36,008 bases of DNA from Magnetococcales bacterium DCbin4 (GCA_002753735.1 PEAN01000039.1:1-36008), one strand, 5' to 3'. Shown: positions 18,021 through 27,767, counted from the stretch's first letter. Numbers and translations: made by a program. The notes: a model not told the origin generated them from the letters alone.

Positions 18021-21000
18021 TTATCCCATTTCCAGCCGGACCAACCCATCGGAAGAGACCAGGGTATCGTCGTATTGTGGGGCGAATGCATATGAGTGAT
18101 CGAGCAGATCGCTGAAACCTGTGGGCCAAATGTTTGACTGACCTTGCCCATCCAATTCTTGAAGATGATTGATCCTCGCCAGGACATCGATCTCGTGGGG
18201 TCCAGTCTGAGCCGCGGCATCCAAAAGTGTGGTCAACCATGCATCGAAAATGGCATTTTCCGGAGTCAGGACCAGGTGTTCGATGATGCGTGAAACGTGT
18301 TCCAGATCCGGTTCATGGGTGTCACGAGGTGGCGACGGAATAGGATGTTCCGAAGGATCGTCATGAACAACGGGTGTTTCCAGGTTGGCGGGTGGGGCGT
18401 CGGCTACGTGAGAATCATCGACACCCTCATGGTATTGACTGCGTTCAGTCTTTTCCAGGTGAACGGCAGGTGATCTCGGGGTTGGCTCTGCGGGCCGATA
18501 CCGGAATTCCACCTCCGCAAGTGGCCGCGATTGGCCATCATCCAGGGTGAAATGGCCCTCGGTTAAAATTTGGTTGTCGCCTTGCCAGGTTTCATTGCGG
18601 GTGGTGTTCAGGGAAATGGCGACAATCCCATTCCGCCTCAGAGTGCCAAGTTCATTTGGATCGGAAATGCCGTTCTGGTTTCGGTCTTGCCAGACCAGAA
18701 TGTCGGCAAAAGAAGAATCCAACGCGTCAAGCACATGGTCATTGTTGTCATCCAATTGCCAAAGCGCGGCCATGCCGGAGTGAACACCCTCGAACATCTG
18801 TTCCGAGAAAAGTTCGGTTGCGTCGGAAATCATGCCATCGTGGTTGCGATCCAGTGCCAGAAGGGCATCATCCGGTCCAACCCAACCCGTTGCCTGGGGC
18901 ACTCCTGACAATCCCATGTCGAAACGCACCCCTTTGTCCTGGTCCACCAGACTCAAACCATCACCGTTCAAGTCCAAAACAACCGGATCGAGAAATGTAT
19001 TGATGGTATTGTTGACGAGAAGCGATACGCCGTTCAGGAGGTAACCATCATACGTTTGGCCATCGATGGTGGCGACACTGGTGGTTTTGGCCCAACCCGC
19101 ACCGATGTGAAGGGTATCCTGAAGATCACCCATGATCCGCAAATCAACACCCGGGTTGACGATCTGGCGGACATGAGATTGTGTGAATGTCAAAACGTTT
19201 GCACCGTTGCCGGATTGCAGATCAATGATTTCAAATGACGCCAGGCGGTAGGCGGGCAAAGAGGTCAAGTCCAGGTTGGTCAGGTTTACCCGGAGGGTAT
19301 CCATTCCCGATCCACCGTCGATGATTTTGAAACCAAGGTCGTTCAACAAGAACAGATCATCCCCCCCTTCCCCGAAGAGGAGATCATTACCATTGGCAGC
19401 GGTCAAGGTGTCGTTGCCATCGCCTCCCAGTACGACATCCTGAGCTGCGGAATCGACCGGGGCATTGGCGGTGGCATCCCCCTGGTACGTTACGGCACGG
19501 GCCGTGAGTGTGAGATTGGTCGACGTGAATGTGGGTTCCAATACGATGCCATTTCCGACGTTCAGACCGTTGATCCGATCCATGGCGCCGGAAGACCCCG
19601 TGTAGCTCATGACGCCAAAGGAATTGCCCGCAACAGGGACGAAACCACCAATCAGGCCAATATTAACCGTCCCATCCAATACGACGTTTCCGGATATGGC
19701 AAGTTTGTCATGGCTGGTTCCTGCCACAGTCCCCCCCAGGTCCAGATTCAGGACGGATGTGGAACCAAAGGTCAAAGTGGAGCCACTGTGGTTGATGGTC
19801 AACAAACCTGCCGAAAGTGCATTCCCGGGCTGAATGGTACCATTTTGGTCGGAACCTCCGGTATTGGCCACCGTCAAGGTTCCATAGCCTTGAAGGGTAT
19901 TGGAACCTTGAAAGGTCACATCGTTGCTGGTTCCGGACACGGACAACAAGGTTCCGCTGGCGATTGTCACCGTTCCACTGCTGGTGAGGGTACCGTTGAT
20001 GGTCAGGTCATCGACCGACACGACGATGGCACCGGAGCTGATGACCGTACCATTGATGGTATCGACACCACTGGCGGTGCCACCCGGGGTGATGGTCCCG
20101 GTATTGGTCAGGGTTTTACCCGTCCCCAGGGTCAGCGTGGCGTTGTAGGAGGCGTTATCAGACGTGAATGTCAGCGTACCGGCATTGGTCAGATCCGCGT
20201 TGAAGGTTTGGACAGTACTGGTAAAGCCATAGTTGGATGCCGCCGTGCTATCGATGATCAGGTTGGCTCCGGCGGCGTTGACAAAGGCCACATTAAAAAA
20301 GTCATTGGCACTGCGCAGATAAAGGGTGCCGGCGTTGGTAAAAGTCCCGGTTCCCTCGACCGTGACCCCACCACCGAACTTCAGTGTTGCCGTGTTGGTC
20401 GCCAGATGGGTGTAGCCATTACCAATGTTCAAGGTGTGGGTGCCGGCGAGGTCAACCGTGCCGGTGCCGGTCAAGGTTGTCCCGGAACCAAAACGGGTGG
20501 TCCCGCTGTTGACGGTCAGAGTCTGGCCACTCGTAACGCTGATGGCACCGCTGATGGTATCGAAGAGTGTGCCGTTATTGATGGTTAAATCGTCTACCGT
20601 GATATTGATGGTTCCAGTATTGGTGACATTTCCGTTGATGGTGTCGATACCACTGGCGGTACCACCCAGGGTGATGGTCCCGGTATTGGTCAGGGTTTTA
20701 CCCGTCCCCAGGGTCAGCGTGGCGTTGAAGGAGGCGTTATCGGATGAAATCGTCAGCGTGCCGGCATTGTTCAGATCCGCGTTAAACGTCAGGAGGGTAC
20801 TGGTGAAGCTGTAGTTGGATGCCGATGTGCTGTCGATGATCAGATTGGCTCCGACGGCGTTGATGAAGGCCACGTTGAACACGTCGTTGCCACTGCGCAA
20901 ATAAAGGGTGCCGGCGTTGGTAAAAGTCCCGGTTCCCTCGACGGTCACAACACCACCGAATTTCAGTGTTGCCGTGTTGGTCGTCAGATGCGTATAGCCA

Positions 21001-24000
21001 TTGCCAATATTCAAGGTGTGGGTGCCGGCGAGGTCAACCGTGCCGGTGCCGGTCAAGGTTGTCCCGGAACCAAAACGGGTGGTCCCGCTGTTGACGGTCA
21101 GAGTCTGGCCACTCGTAACGCTGATGGCACCGCTGATGGTATCGAAGAGTGTGCCGTTATTGATGGTTAAATCGTCTACCGTGATATTGATGGTTCCAGT
21201 ATTGGTGACATTTCCGTTGATGGTGTCGATACCACTGGCGGTACCACCCAGGGTGATGGTCCCGGTATTGGTCAGGGTTTTACCCGTCCCCAGGGTCAGC
21301 GTGGCGTTGAAGGAGGCGTTATCGGATGAAATCGTCAGCGTGCCGGCATTGTTCAGATCCGCGTTGAAGGTCAGGGCGGTACTGGTGGCGCCATAATTGG
21401 ACGCCGTCATGCTGTCGATGATCAGGTTGGCTCCGATGGCGTTGATGAAGGCCACGTTGAAGATATCGTTGGCACTGCGCAGATGAAGAGTGCCGGCGTT
21501 GGTAAAATTACCGGTCCCTTCAACCGTCACCACACCACCAAATTTCAGTGTTGCGGTGCTTGTCGTCAGATGCGTATAGCCATTGCCAATATTCAAGGTG
21601 TGGGTGCCGACGAGGTCGACCGTGCCGCTGCCGGTCAAGGCTGTCCCGGTACCAAAGCGGGTGGTCCCGCTGTTGACGGTCAGGGTTCGACCGCTTGTGA
21701 CGCTGATGGTACCCCCGACGGTATCGAAAAACGTACCATTATTGATCGTTAAATCGTCCACCGTGATGTCGATGGTTCCGGTATTGGCGACATTCCCGTT
21801 GATGGTATCAACACCATTGGCTGTTCCGCCCAGGGTAATGGTCCCGGTGTTGGTCAGGGTTTTTCCTGTCCCCAAGGTCAGGGTGGCGTTGAAAGAGGCA
21901 TTATCGGAAGAGAACGTCAGCGTGCCGGCATTGCTCAGACCGGTATGGAAAATCTGGGTGGATGTACCATAACTGGTGGTACCATCAATAGTCAGGCTGC
22001 CACTGGATTGAACCACGACACTTGGGTAGAGGGCGCCGGTCCCCCTCAGAGTCAGGCTGTTTTGAACAACGAACGAACCAGTTCCATTCAGGTTGAAGCC
22101 GGAGAGGCCCGCGGCACCGTTGGTTTCCAAGATACCGTCGACGGTAAGGTTATTGAATGTGGCTGGGGTGTTGAGGGTCAGTTTTTTTCCAGCGGCAAGG
22201 GCAACTCCGGAAGTAAGGGTCACCAGATCGCCGGTATCGCCGTCGATACGAAACGTTGCGCTACCCGCGATCTGGTTCAGGTGGGCAAGGGAGAGGGTCA
22301 GGGTGTTATTTCCGGTGCCGGTGAGATCAATCACCTCAAGATCGGTCATTTTTCCCGCCATTCCCGCGACCGTCAGGTTCAGGTTGACGCCGCTGCCGCT
22401 GACACGCAAGGTATCGACGCCCCTGCCGCCATCGATCCGTTGAAACGTTGTGTCCGAAATGGTGAGGAGGTCGTTGCCGGTGCCGCCGATCAGTACATCT
22501 GCGCCACCTCCTCCCGTCAGGGTATCGTTGCCCAACCCGCCACGCAGAATATCGGCCCCGGTCGTACCCGTCAGGGTTTGGGCTGTCGTGGGTACCGCCG
22601 TGAAATTGCCGCCGAAAAAGAGGTAGGAAGCGCCGGAATCGCTGCCCCCTGCGTCGGCATAGGTGGCACCCATCAAGAGGTCGTCAAAACCATCACCATT
22701 GATATCGCCGGCGCCGCTGACCGAATAACCGCTCAAGTCTCCAGTCGCCACCCCATCGAGCCGAAACCCGTTGCCGCCATTGAGAGCGGAGAGATTGAGT
22801 TGGGAAGTAAAGCCACTCCCTTTGCCATAAATGACATAACTTGCACCGGAATTATTGCCACCCGGATCGGCCCAACTGGCACCCACAATCAGATCGTCAA
22901 AGCCATCACCATTGACATCGCCGGCGTTGCTGACCGAATAACCACTCCAATCATCGCTTGCCGCGCCATCAAGCCGAAATCCGTTGCTGCCATCCAGGGT
23001 GGAGAGATCGAATTGGGAGGTAAAGCCAGCTGCTTTGCCAAAAATGACATAGCTTGCTCCTGAATGAATGTTCCCCCCCGCATTGGCCCAACTGGCACCC
23101 ACAATCAGGTCGTCAAAACCATCACCATTGACATCGCCGGCGTTGCTGATCGAACGACCGCTCCGGTCATCATCCGCCACCCCATCAAGCCGAAACCCGT
23201 TGTTGCCGTCCAGGGTGGAGAGATCGAGTTGGGAGATGAAACCACTTGCTTTGCCAAAGATGACGTAGCTCGCCCCGGAAAGACTGCCACCCGGATCAGC
23301 CCAGGCGGCACCGATCATGAGGTCGTCGAAACCATCTCCATTGACATCGCCGGCACTGCTGACCGAATAACCGCTCCAATCATAGGCTGCCACCCCATCA
23401 AGCCGAAACCCGTTGTTGCCGTCCAGGGTGGAGAGATCGAATTGGGAGATGAAACCACTTGCCTTGCCAAAAATAACATAGCTTTCACCAGAATAAGTGC
23501 CACCCGGATCGGCCCAGGCGGCACCCAGGATCAGGTCGTCAAAACCATCACCATTGACATCCCCGGCGTTGCTGACTGCAATACCGCTATAGTCGTAGGC
23601 GGTCACACCATCAAGCCGAAATCCGTTGCTGCCATCGAGGGTGGACAGATCAAGTTGGGAGGAAAAGCCGCCTGCTCTGCCAAAAATGACATAGCTGGCA
23701 CCGGAATTATTCCCCCCCGGGTCGGCCCGATCGGCACCGATCAAAAGGTCATCAAGGCCATCACCATTGACATCTCCGGCGTTGCTGACCAAACGACCAC
23801 TCCGATCCAGGGCAGCGACGCCATCGAGCCGAAACCCATTGCCGCCATCCAGGGTGGACAGATCAAGTTGGGAAACAAATCCACCCGCCTTACCAAAAAC
23901 AAGATAACTCGCCCCAGAATCATTGCCACCCGGGTCAGCCCAGGCGGCACCAATCAGGAGATCATCAAAACCATCACCATTGACATCTCCGGCGTTGCTG

Positions 24001-27000
24001 ACCGAACGACCGCTATAGTCGTAAGCGGTCACCCCATCCATCCGAAACCCGTTGGTCCCATCCAGACTGGAAAGTTGCACAACCGCCCGGGGAAGGGTCG
24101 TGATGGTGCCAGAGGTCAGGGATTGAGTCGTACCATGGCCATCCGTATAAGAAACCGTGAGACGGGTCAGGCTGTTGATATCGGAAACATTTAACGCAAA
24201 GGTGGAACCGGTGGCACCGTCAATGTCACTCCAGAGGATGCCGCCATCGGTGGAACGTTGCCACTGAAACGAAAAGGTTCCCAGACCATCCAGGTCATCG
24301 ATGGTACGGGTATCCGCGGTCAACAGGCCCCCTGCGACGGTGTCCCCCAAGAGGATGACGGCTCCGGTTGGGGCATCGTTGAGGTTGGCGACGATGCCAA
24401 AGGGGGCGCCATCGACGACTTCAGCAAATCCATGACCATCCGTATAACGTGCCGTCACCGTGATCGTTCGACCCACCATCGCTTCGGTCAACAACAGCGT
24501 GGTCCCGGTTGCATTGGCAAGTGCCACGCCATCAGCCAACCATTGGTAGTCAACCGTCCCCATGCCATCGGGGTCTTCCAGGGTATGGCCGAGGATCGTC
24601 AACGTTTGTCCCTGAGTGGCATCACCATCGATGATGATCGAACCGGTGGGGCTGTCGTTGAGGTTGGCGACGATGCCAAAGGGGGCGCCATCGACGACTT
24701 CAGCAAATCCATGACCATCCGTATAACGTGCCGTCACCGTGATCGTTCGACCCACCATCGCTTCGGTCAACAACAGCGTGGTCCCGGTTGCATTGGCAAG
24801 TGCCACGCCATCAGCCAACCATTGGTAGTCAACCGTCCCCATGCCATCGGGGTCTTCCAGGGTATGGCCGAGGATGGTCAACGTTTGTCCCTGGGTGGCC
24901 ATGCCATCGATGATGATCGAACCGGAGGGGCTGTCATTAAGGTTGGCGACGGCATCGGTTGCCGTACTGACCATCATTTCCCCGGTGCCGTGGCCGTCGG
25001 TGTATTCGACCTCGACCTGGATGGCCTTGCCCACCTGATCCTCGGTCAAAACCAGGGTGCTCTCGGTGGCACCATTGATGAAGGTTCCATCGGCCAGCCA
25101 ACGGTAATGCAGGGTTTCCATGCCATCGAGGTCCACCAGGGATGAGGTCACTGCGGTCAGAGTGTCTCCCTGAACGGGGTTGCTCGCGAGGGTGATCGTA
25201 CCGGTCAGGGGATCATTGATGTTGACCACGGCACCGGTGGCCGCACTTGTGACCTGTTCTGCCACACCCCGACCGTCGGTGTACCGGGCGATGACGGTCA
25301 GGGTTCGGCCCACATGGGTTTCGGTCAAAAGCAACGTGTCACCCGTGGCCCCGGAAAGGTCACTGCCGTTGCCCTGCCATTGATAATGGATCGTTCCCAA
25401 TCCTCCCGCATCCGACAGGGAATGGGTGACGGTCAAGGTGTTTCCTTGCGTTGCCGTGCCATGAATCGTCACCGACCCCATCGGCGGTCCGTTGACGTAA
25501 ATGGGGGTGGTAGGCGTGGTGGGGGTGGATGGGGTGGTGGGCGTGGTGGGGGTGGATGGGGTGGTGGGGATGGATGGAAGGGTGGGTTCGAGGGTGTTGC
25601 TGGAAGATGGCGGGGAAGAAACGATGGTATTTTCGACGATACTGACAGGAGAGATCGGAATCGATGGTGGAATTTCCACCGTGATCACCGAGGGCGGAAT
25701 CACAACCACTGTCGGGGGATTCTGTATCGTGGGTGGGGTCACCGGCACCTCGATATGGACTTCCGGCGGGGTGGATTCCTGCGTTTGAGTAGGGTTTATC
25801 CGTGTCTCCAACGTCAGTTCCGGCATTGCCACTTCTTCGGAAATGCCCAACAAATCGGTCAGGGTCGTATCGGTTTGGGGCTGGAATGGGGATTCCGGAA
25901 TAAACTCCCGTTCCTGAAAGGTGGGAATTTCAGACTGCGGGAGTTCGATCTGCGAGAGTCCGGTGGCAGTATTCTGGGATGGAATGGTTGCCGTAGCGAG
26001 GTTTTCCAGAGAGGATCCCGGAATGGCGACCGGTTCGGTAATTCCCAGGAAATCGACCAGAGAAATGTCAGTCTCATCCGGTATGTTGGCTCCCGATGCC
26101 GGTTCGGCTTCCAGAGCGGACAGGGATTGCGCCTCGGGGGTAATGGGTGTCTTTTCCGTTTCGGATTCTTCAACCGTGGATGGCAGGGCCGTTTCAACCG
26201 GAAGCGTGTTGGGGAGGACAGGCTTGATCTGAGCACCAGTGTTGGAGGTGGCTTCCGGAGGTGCTGTCATCAGGCCGATGACCTCCCCCACGGCGCCAAA
26301 ATCGACGTCGGCCCCTTCCAAAACACTTCCCGTACCAATGAGGTCAGCCAGGGAGAATGCGTCCACACCCATGTTGCCGGGTATGGGTTGTCCATTGGCG
26401 ATGTTATTCGGAGCGATGTCTGTGGTGGATCCTTGGGGTAAGGCCGTTTGTCCCCCCTCATTGGCGGTTCCACTCCCTGAACGATCCGTTTCGGTTACCT
26501 CGTTGACACCCTCCTGGAGCGTTTGATTGTCAGCGGCCGCCTCGTTTTCGGCGTCATCGACACCATCAACCTCCTTCTGGGTTTCGCTCTGATTCCCGTC
26601 GGTCTTGTCTTCCCGTGGATTCTGCTTCTCCGTCGGAACTTCCGGTTTTCCTTCTGGATTCCCATCCGGTCTTTGTTCCTGGCCGCCGTTTTGTTCTTCG
26701 CCCTTTTTTTCCTCCTTCACTTTCTGGATGTCCAACTGACTTTCCAACCGGGAGATGAAATTGGCGGGCGCCTTGAATACCGGTTCGGGCGCACCCGCGC
26801 CAAAAACCACCTGGGTCGCGGTGCCCGGTTCGATCAAGGTGACCGTTCCCTGTCCCCTGGCATCGGAAATATCCAGAATACCGGCGGTGTGGACCACCGT
26901 CGTCGAACCATCTTCCATGACTTCGCCCGACAACTGGCTGCCACGAATGCCAATCACCGCCGTGGGTGTTTTGATCGTCGAATGGCGGCCTGCGTTCAAC

Positions 27001-27665
27001 CCGGAGATGGCGCCGCTTTCAAAGCTGAAGATCCCCTGGGTGACGGTCGCCTCGAATCCGCCCTTTTTGGCTTCGGGGTCGTAAATGAATTTGTCCAGGA
27101 CCGCACGGGCCGATTCGCCCAATTGAAACGTGGTGCCATCGGGAAAGGCCAGTTTGACCAACCCCCCTTTTTGCGTCTGAAGGACCTCTCCCTGATAAAT
27201 GGAATCCCCCTCCTTGAGGATCCGTTCCACCCCATCGGTCCCTTTGGCCATCACCGTCCCCAACATTTCTCCAACCTTGCCGATGGGGGGCGACGTGGGG
27301 GTCTGCGTGGTGGCCGCAGCGACCATCGTGGGACCGGCAACCAGGGTGGCTCCCTGGGTGGGATCGATCACTGAAAGGGCGATGATGGTTTCCGGCAGAA
27401 GAAGGGCACCATTGGGTGCCGTGAGGATCGGCGGTACCGCCGCATCGAAATAACCTTCGACCGTAATCGAAGTTCCGTCGGGCGCGGTAATGACAAGATC
27501 ACCTCCCGCACGCAGATAACGTCCTTCAAGGAGCATGGTTGCGTTGGGAAGTGTAATCTCCGTTTCCAGGCCGACCCGATCAAGATCATTGCCGAAAGGA
27601 GATGCCGACGGGTGTAAAGCGTTTGGTGTATCGATCCGTGCTGTCATGGTGTTCATAACAACCAA
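18021..27665 (-). CDS. Giant FecR / Ig-like / FG-GAP / RTX / beta-helix repeat protein, probable secreted or surface adhesin
   Basis: A 3214-residue protein. Parts in order (approximate residues): an N-terminal segment (~45-110) resembling prefix domains of large adhesins (GDLVITAPDGTSITVEGYF); a FecR-like domain (~135-290); a Gln/Glu/Pro-rich region; a Thr-Pro hinge (~692-722); five Ig-like repeats of ~93 residues (~723-1195); seven FG-GAP/integrin-alpha-like repeats of ~71 residues with NAGDVNGDGFDDL (~1195-1690); an RTX segment GGLGNDTLTGGGGADVLIGG (~1700); three 194-residue beta-helix-like modules (~1910-2500) within a wider Gly/Thr/Asn-rich region; a second RTX segment GGDGNDTLTAANGNDLLFG (~2740); and a Ca-binding region (LDLNGDG, LDRNHDGMISD, QDRNQNGISDPNE; ~2893-3025). 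No Sec signal peptide is evident, and with RTX motifs this suggests type I secretion. The TTG at 27665 has GAGGA 6 nt upstream; ATGs at 27656 and 27647 are alternatives. No secretion genes lie in the window. Confidence 0.85.
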   Translation of the reverse strand: MVVMNTMTARIDTPNALHPSASPFGNDLDRVGLETEITLPNATMLLEGRYLRAGGDLVITAPDGTSITVEGYFDAAVPPILTAPNGALLLPETIIALSVIDPTQGATLVAGPTMVAAATTQTPTSPPIGKVGEMLGTVMAKGTDGVERILKEGDSIYQGEVLQTQKGGLVKLAFPDGTTFQLGESARAVLDKFIYDPEAKKGGFEATVTQGIFSFESGAISGLNAGRHSTIKTPTAVIGIRGSQLSGEVMEDGSTTVVHTAGILDISDARGQGTVTLIEPGTATQVVFGAGAPEPVFKAPANFISRLESQLDIQKVKEEKKGEEQNGGQEQRPDGNPEGKPEVPTEKQNPREDKTDGNQSETQKEVDGVDDAENEAAADNQTLQEGVNEVTETDRSGSGTANEGGQTALPQGSTTDIAPNNIANGQPIPGNMGVDAFSLADLIGTGSVLEGADVDFGAVGEVIGLMTAPPEATSNTGAQIKPVLPNTLPVETALPSTVEESETEKTPITPEAQSLSALEAEPASGANIPDETDISLVDFLGITEPVAIPGSSLENLATATIPSQNTATGLSQIELPQSEIPTFQEREFIPESPFQPQTDTTLTDLLGISEEVAMPELTLETRINPTQTQESTPPEVHIEVPVTPPTIQNPPTVVVIPPSVITVEIPPSIPISPVSIVENTIVSSPPSSSNTLEPTLPSIPTTPSTPTTPTTPSTPTTPTTPIYVNGPPMGSVTIHGTATQGNTLTVTHSLSDAGGLGTIHYQWQGNGSDLSGATGDTLLLTETHVGRTLTVIARYTDGRGVAEQVTSAATGAVVNINDPLTGTITLASNPVQGDTLTAVTSSLVDLDGMETLHYRWLADGTFINGATESTLVLTEDQVGKAIQVEVEYTDGHGTGEMMVSTATDAVANLNDSPSGSIIIDGMATQGQTLTILGHTLEDPDGMGTVDYQWLADGVALANATGTTLLLTEAMVGRTITVTARYTDGHGFAEVVDGAPFGIVANLNDSPTGSIIIDGDATQGQTLTILGHTLEDPDGMGTVDYQWLADGVALANATGTTLLLTEAMVGRTITVTARYTDGHGFAEVVDGAPFGIVANLNDAPTGAVILLGDTVAGGLLTADTRTIDDLDGLGTFSFQWQRSTDGGILWSDIDGATGSTFALNVSDINSLTRLTVSYTDGHGTTQSLTSGTITTLPRAVVQLSSLDGTNGFRMDGVTAYDYSGRSVSNAGDVNGDGFDDLLIGAAWADPGGNDSGASYLVFGKAGGFVSQLDLSTLDGGNGFRLDGVAALDRSGRLVSNAGDVNGDGLDDLLIGADRADPGGNNSGASYVIFGRAGGFSSQLDLSTLDGSNGFRLDGVTAYDYSGIAVSNAGDVNGDGFDDLILGAAWADPGGTYSGESYVIFGKASGFISQFDLSTLDGNNGFRLDGVAAYDWSGYSVSSAGDVNGDGFDDLMIGAAWADPGGSLSGASYVIFGKASGFISQLDLSTLDGNNGFRLDGVADDDRSGRSISNAGDVNGDGFDDLIVGASWANAGGNIHSGASYVIFGKAAGFTSQFDLSTLDGSNGFRLDGAASDDWSGYSVSNAGDVNGDGFDDLIVGASWADPGGNNSGASYVIYGKGSGFTSQLNLSALNGGNGFRLDGVATGDLSGYSVSGAGDINGDGFDDLLMGATYADAGGSDSGASYLFFGGNFTAVPTTAQTLTGTTGADILRGGLGNDTLTGGGGADVLIGGTGNDLLTISDTTFQRIDGGRGVDTLRVSGSGVNLNLTVAGMAGKMTDLEVIDLTGTGNNTLTLSLAHLNQIAGSATFRIDGDTGDLVTLTSGVALAAGKKLTLNTPATFNNLTVDGILETNGAAGLSGFNLNGTGSFVVQNSLTLRGTGALYPSVVVQSSGSLTIDGTTSYGTSTQIFHTGLSNAGTLTFSSDNASFNATLTLGTGKTLTNTGTITLGGTANGVDTINGNVANTGTIDITVDDLTINNGTFFDTVGGTISVTSGRTLTVNSGTTRFGTGTALTGSGTVDLVGTHTLNIGNGYTHLTTSTATLKFGGVVTVEGTGNFTNAGTLHLRSANDIFNVAFINAIGANLIIDSMTASNYGATSTALTFNADLNNAGTLTISSDNASFNATLTLGTGKTLTNTGTITLGGTASGIDTINGNVTNTGTINITVDDLTINNGTLFDTISGAISVTSGQTLTVNSGTTRFGSGTTLTGTGTVDLAGTHTLNIGNGYTHLTTNTATLKFGGVVTVEGTGTFTNAGTLYLRSGNDVFNVAFINAVGANLIIDSTSASNYSFTSTLLTFNADLNNAGTLTISSDNASFNATLTLGTGKTLTNTGTITLGGTASGIDTINGNVTNTGTINITVDDLTINNGTLFDTISGAISVTSGQTLTVNSGTTRFGSGTTLTGTGTVDLAGTHTLNIGNGYTHLATNTATLKFGGGVTVEGTGTFTNAGTLYLRSANDFFNVAFVNAAGANLIIDSTAASNYGFTSTVQTFNADLTNAGTLTFTSDNASYNATLTLGTGKTLTNTGTITPGGTASGVDTINGTVISSGAIVVSVDDLTINGTLTSSGTVTIASGTLLSVSGTSNDVTFQGSNTLQGYGTLTVANTGGSDQNGTIQPGNALSAGLLTINHSGSTLTFGSTSVLNLDLGGTVAGTSHDKLAISGNVVLDGTVNIGLIGGFVPVAGNSFGVMSYTGSSGAMDRINGLNVGNGIVLEPTFTSTNLTLTARAVTYQGDATANAPVDSAAQDVVLGGDGNDTLTAANGNDLLFGEGGDDLFLLNDLGFKIIDGGSGMDTLRVNLTNLDLTSLPAYRLASFEIIDLQSGNGANVLTFTQSHVRQIVNPGVDLRIMGDLQDTLHIGAGWAKTTSVATIDGQTYDGYLLNGVSLLVNNTINTFLDPVVLDLNGDGLSLVDQDKGVRFDMGLSGVPQATGWVGPDDALLALDRNHDGMISDATELFSEQMFEGVHSGMAALWQLDDNNDHVLDALDSSFADILVWQDRNQNGISDPNELGTLRRNGIVAISLNTTRNETWQGDNQILTEGHFTLDDGQSRPLAEVEFRYRPAEPTPRSPAVHLEKTERSQYHEGVDDSHVADAPPANLETPVVHDDPSEHPIPSPPRDTHEPDLEHVSRIIEHLVLTPENAIFDAWLTTLLDAAAQTGPHEIDVLARINHLQELDGQGQSNIWPTGFSDLLDHSYAFAPQYDDTLVSSDGLVRLEMG
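20172..21917 (-). repeat. Three tandem 582-bp modules inside the giant gene
   Basis: The landmark CAGCGT-CCGGCATTG recurs at 20172, 20754, 21336 and 21918, exactly 582 nt (194 codons) apart. Bases 20428-20783 and 21010-21365 appear identical over 356 bp when compared line by line; the third module has clearly diverged. Each module encodes a Gly/Thr/Asn-rich beta-helix-type segment (for example TLTNTGTITLGG, HTLNIGNGYTHL). The period is a whole number of codons, so gain or loss of a module would keep the frame. Confidence 0.9.
22590..24085 (-). repeat. Seven tandem FG-GAP-type repeats (about 213 bp each) inside the giant gene
   Basis: Seven copies of a ~71-codon unit with consensus DLSTLDG-NGFRLDGV, then SGYSVSNAGDVNGDGFDDL, then a GASYVIFGK segment. 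DVNGDGFDD-type loops are the calcium-binding sites of integrin-alpha/FG-GAP blades, and seven units are the number needed for one closed seven-bladed beta-propeller. Copies differ at many bases, so this array is older than the 582-bp one. Confidence 0.88.
24383..24940 (-). repeat. Near-identical 279-bp tandem duplication (Ig-like repeats 3 and 4) inside the giant gene
   Basis: Bases 24383-24661 and 24662-24940 are almost identical for most of their length (for example the block around AAAGGGGGCGCCATCGACGA). Each encodes one 93-residue unit with TLEDPDGMGTVDYQWLADG and YTDGHGFAEV. The neighbouring units have the same plan but have diverged, so this pair is a recent duplication or has been homogenised. 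Confidence 0.88.
25507..25577 (-). repeat. 27-bp short tandem repeat encoding a Thr-Pro hinge
   Basis: A 27-nt unit starting GTGGTGGGCGTGG on the plus strand occurs at 25507-25533 and 25534-25560, with a partial third copy following. On the coding strand it gives repeated TPTTPTTPST. The period is nine codons, so slippage would change hinge length without a frameshift. It separates the FecR-containing N-terminal part from the Ig-like repeats. Confidence 0.8.
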
Positions 27666-27731
27666 TGCCGTTCCTCAACCGAGGAGACAGAAATAACAGT
27701 TGTGTCGCAAACGTTCCAGGTGCACAAAAGA

Positions 27732-27767
27732 TCCCGGCAAATCCTCACCAGGTTGATGCTGCCGGGA
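27732..27767 (-). terminator. Stem-loop between AsmA-family gene and giant gene (terminator or attenuator)
   Basis: A perfect 8-bp inverted repeat, TCCCGGCA (27732-27739) and TGCCGGGA (27760-27767), encloses a 20-nt loop. Read on the minus strand it is followed by TCTTTTG, a short U-rich run, so it could end the AsmA-family transcript about 115 nt after its stop or attenuate read-through into the giant gene. It lies 66 nt before that gene's start. I see no clear -35/-10 pair between the hairpin and the start. Confidence 0.45.

Noticed and set aside
20172-24940. Regular repeats considered as CRISPR or non-coding satellite DNA
   Set aside because: Periods are 582, about 213 and 279 nt, all whole codons within one open frame, with protein-level conservation; there are no short repeats with unique spacers.
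21945-26441. Plus-strand open frames opposite the giant gene (21945-23063, 23064-24194, 24258-25145, 25314-26441)
   Set aside because: Their apparent repeats are only the mirror of the FG-GAP, Ig-like and hinge repeats on the coding strand, and none has an independent motif.
27666-27731. TGTTAT near 27692 considered as a -10 element for the giant gene
   Set aside because: No -35-like hexamer at 16-18 nt upstream on the minus strand.
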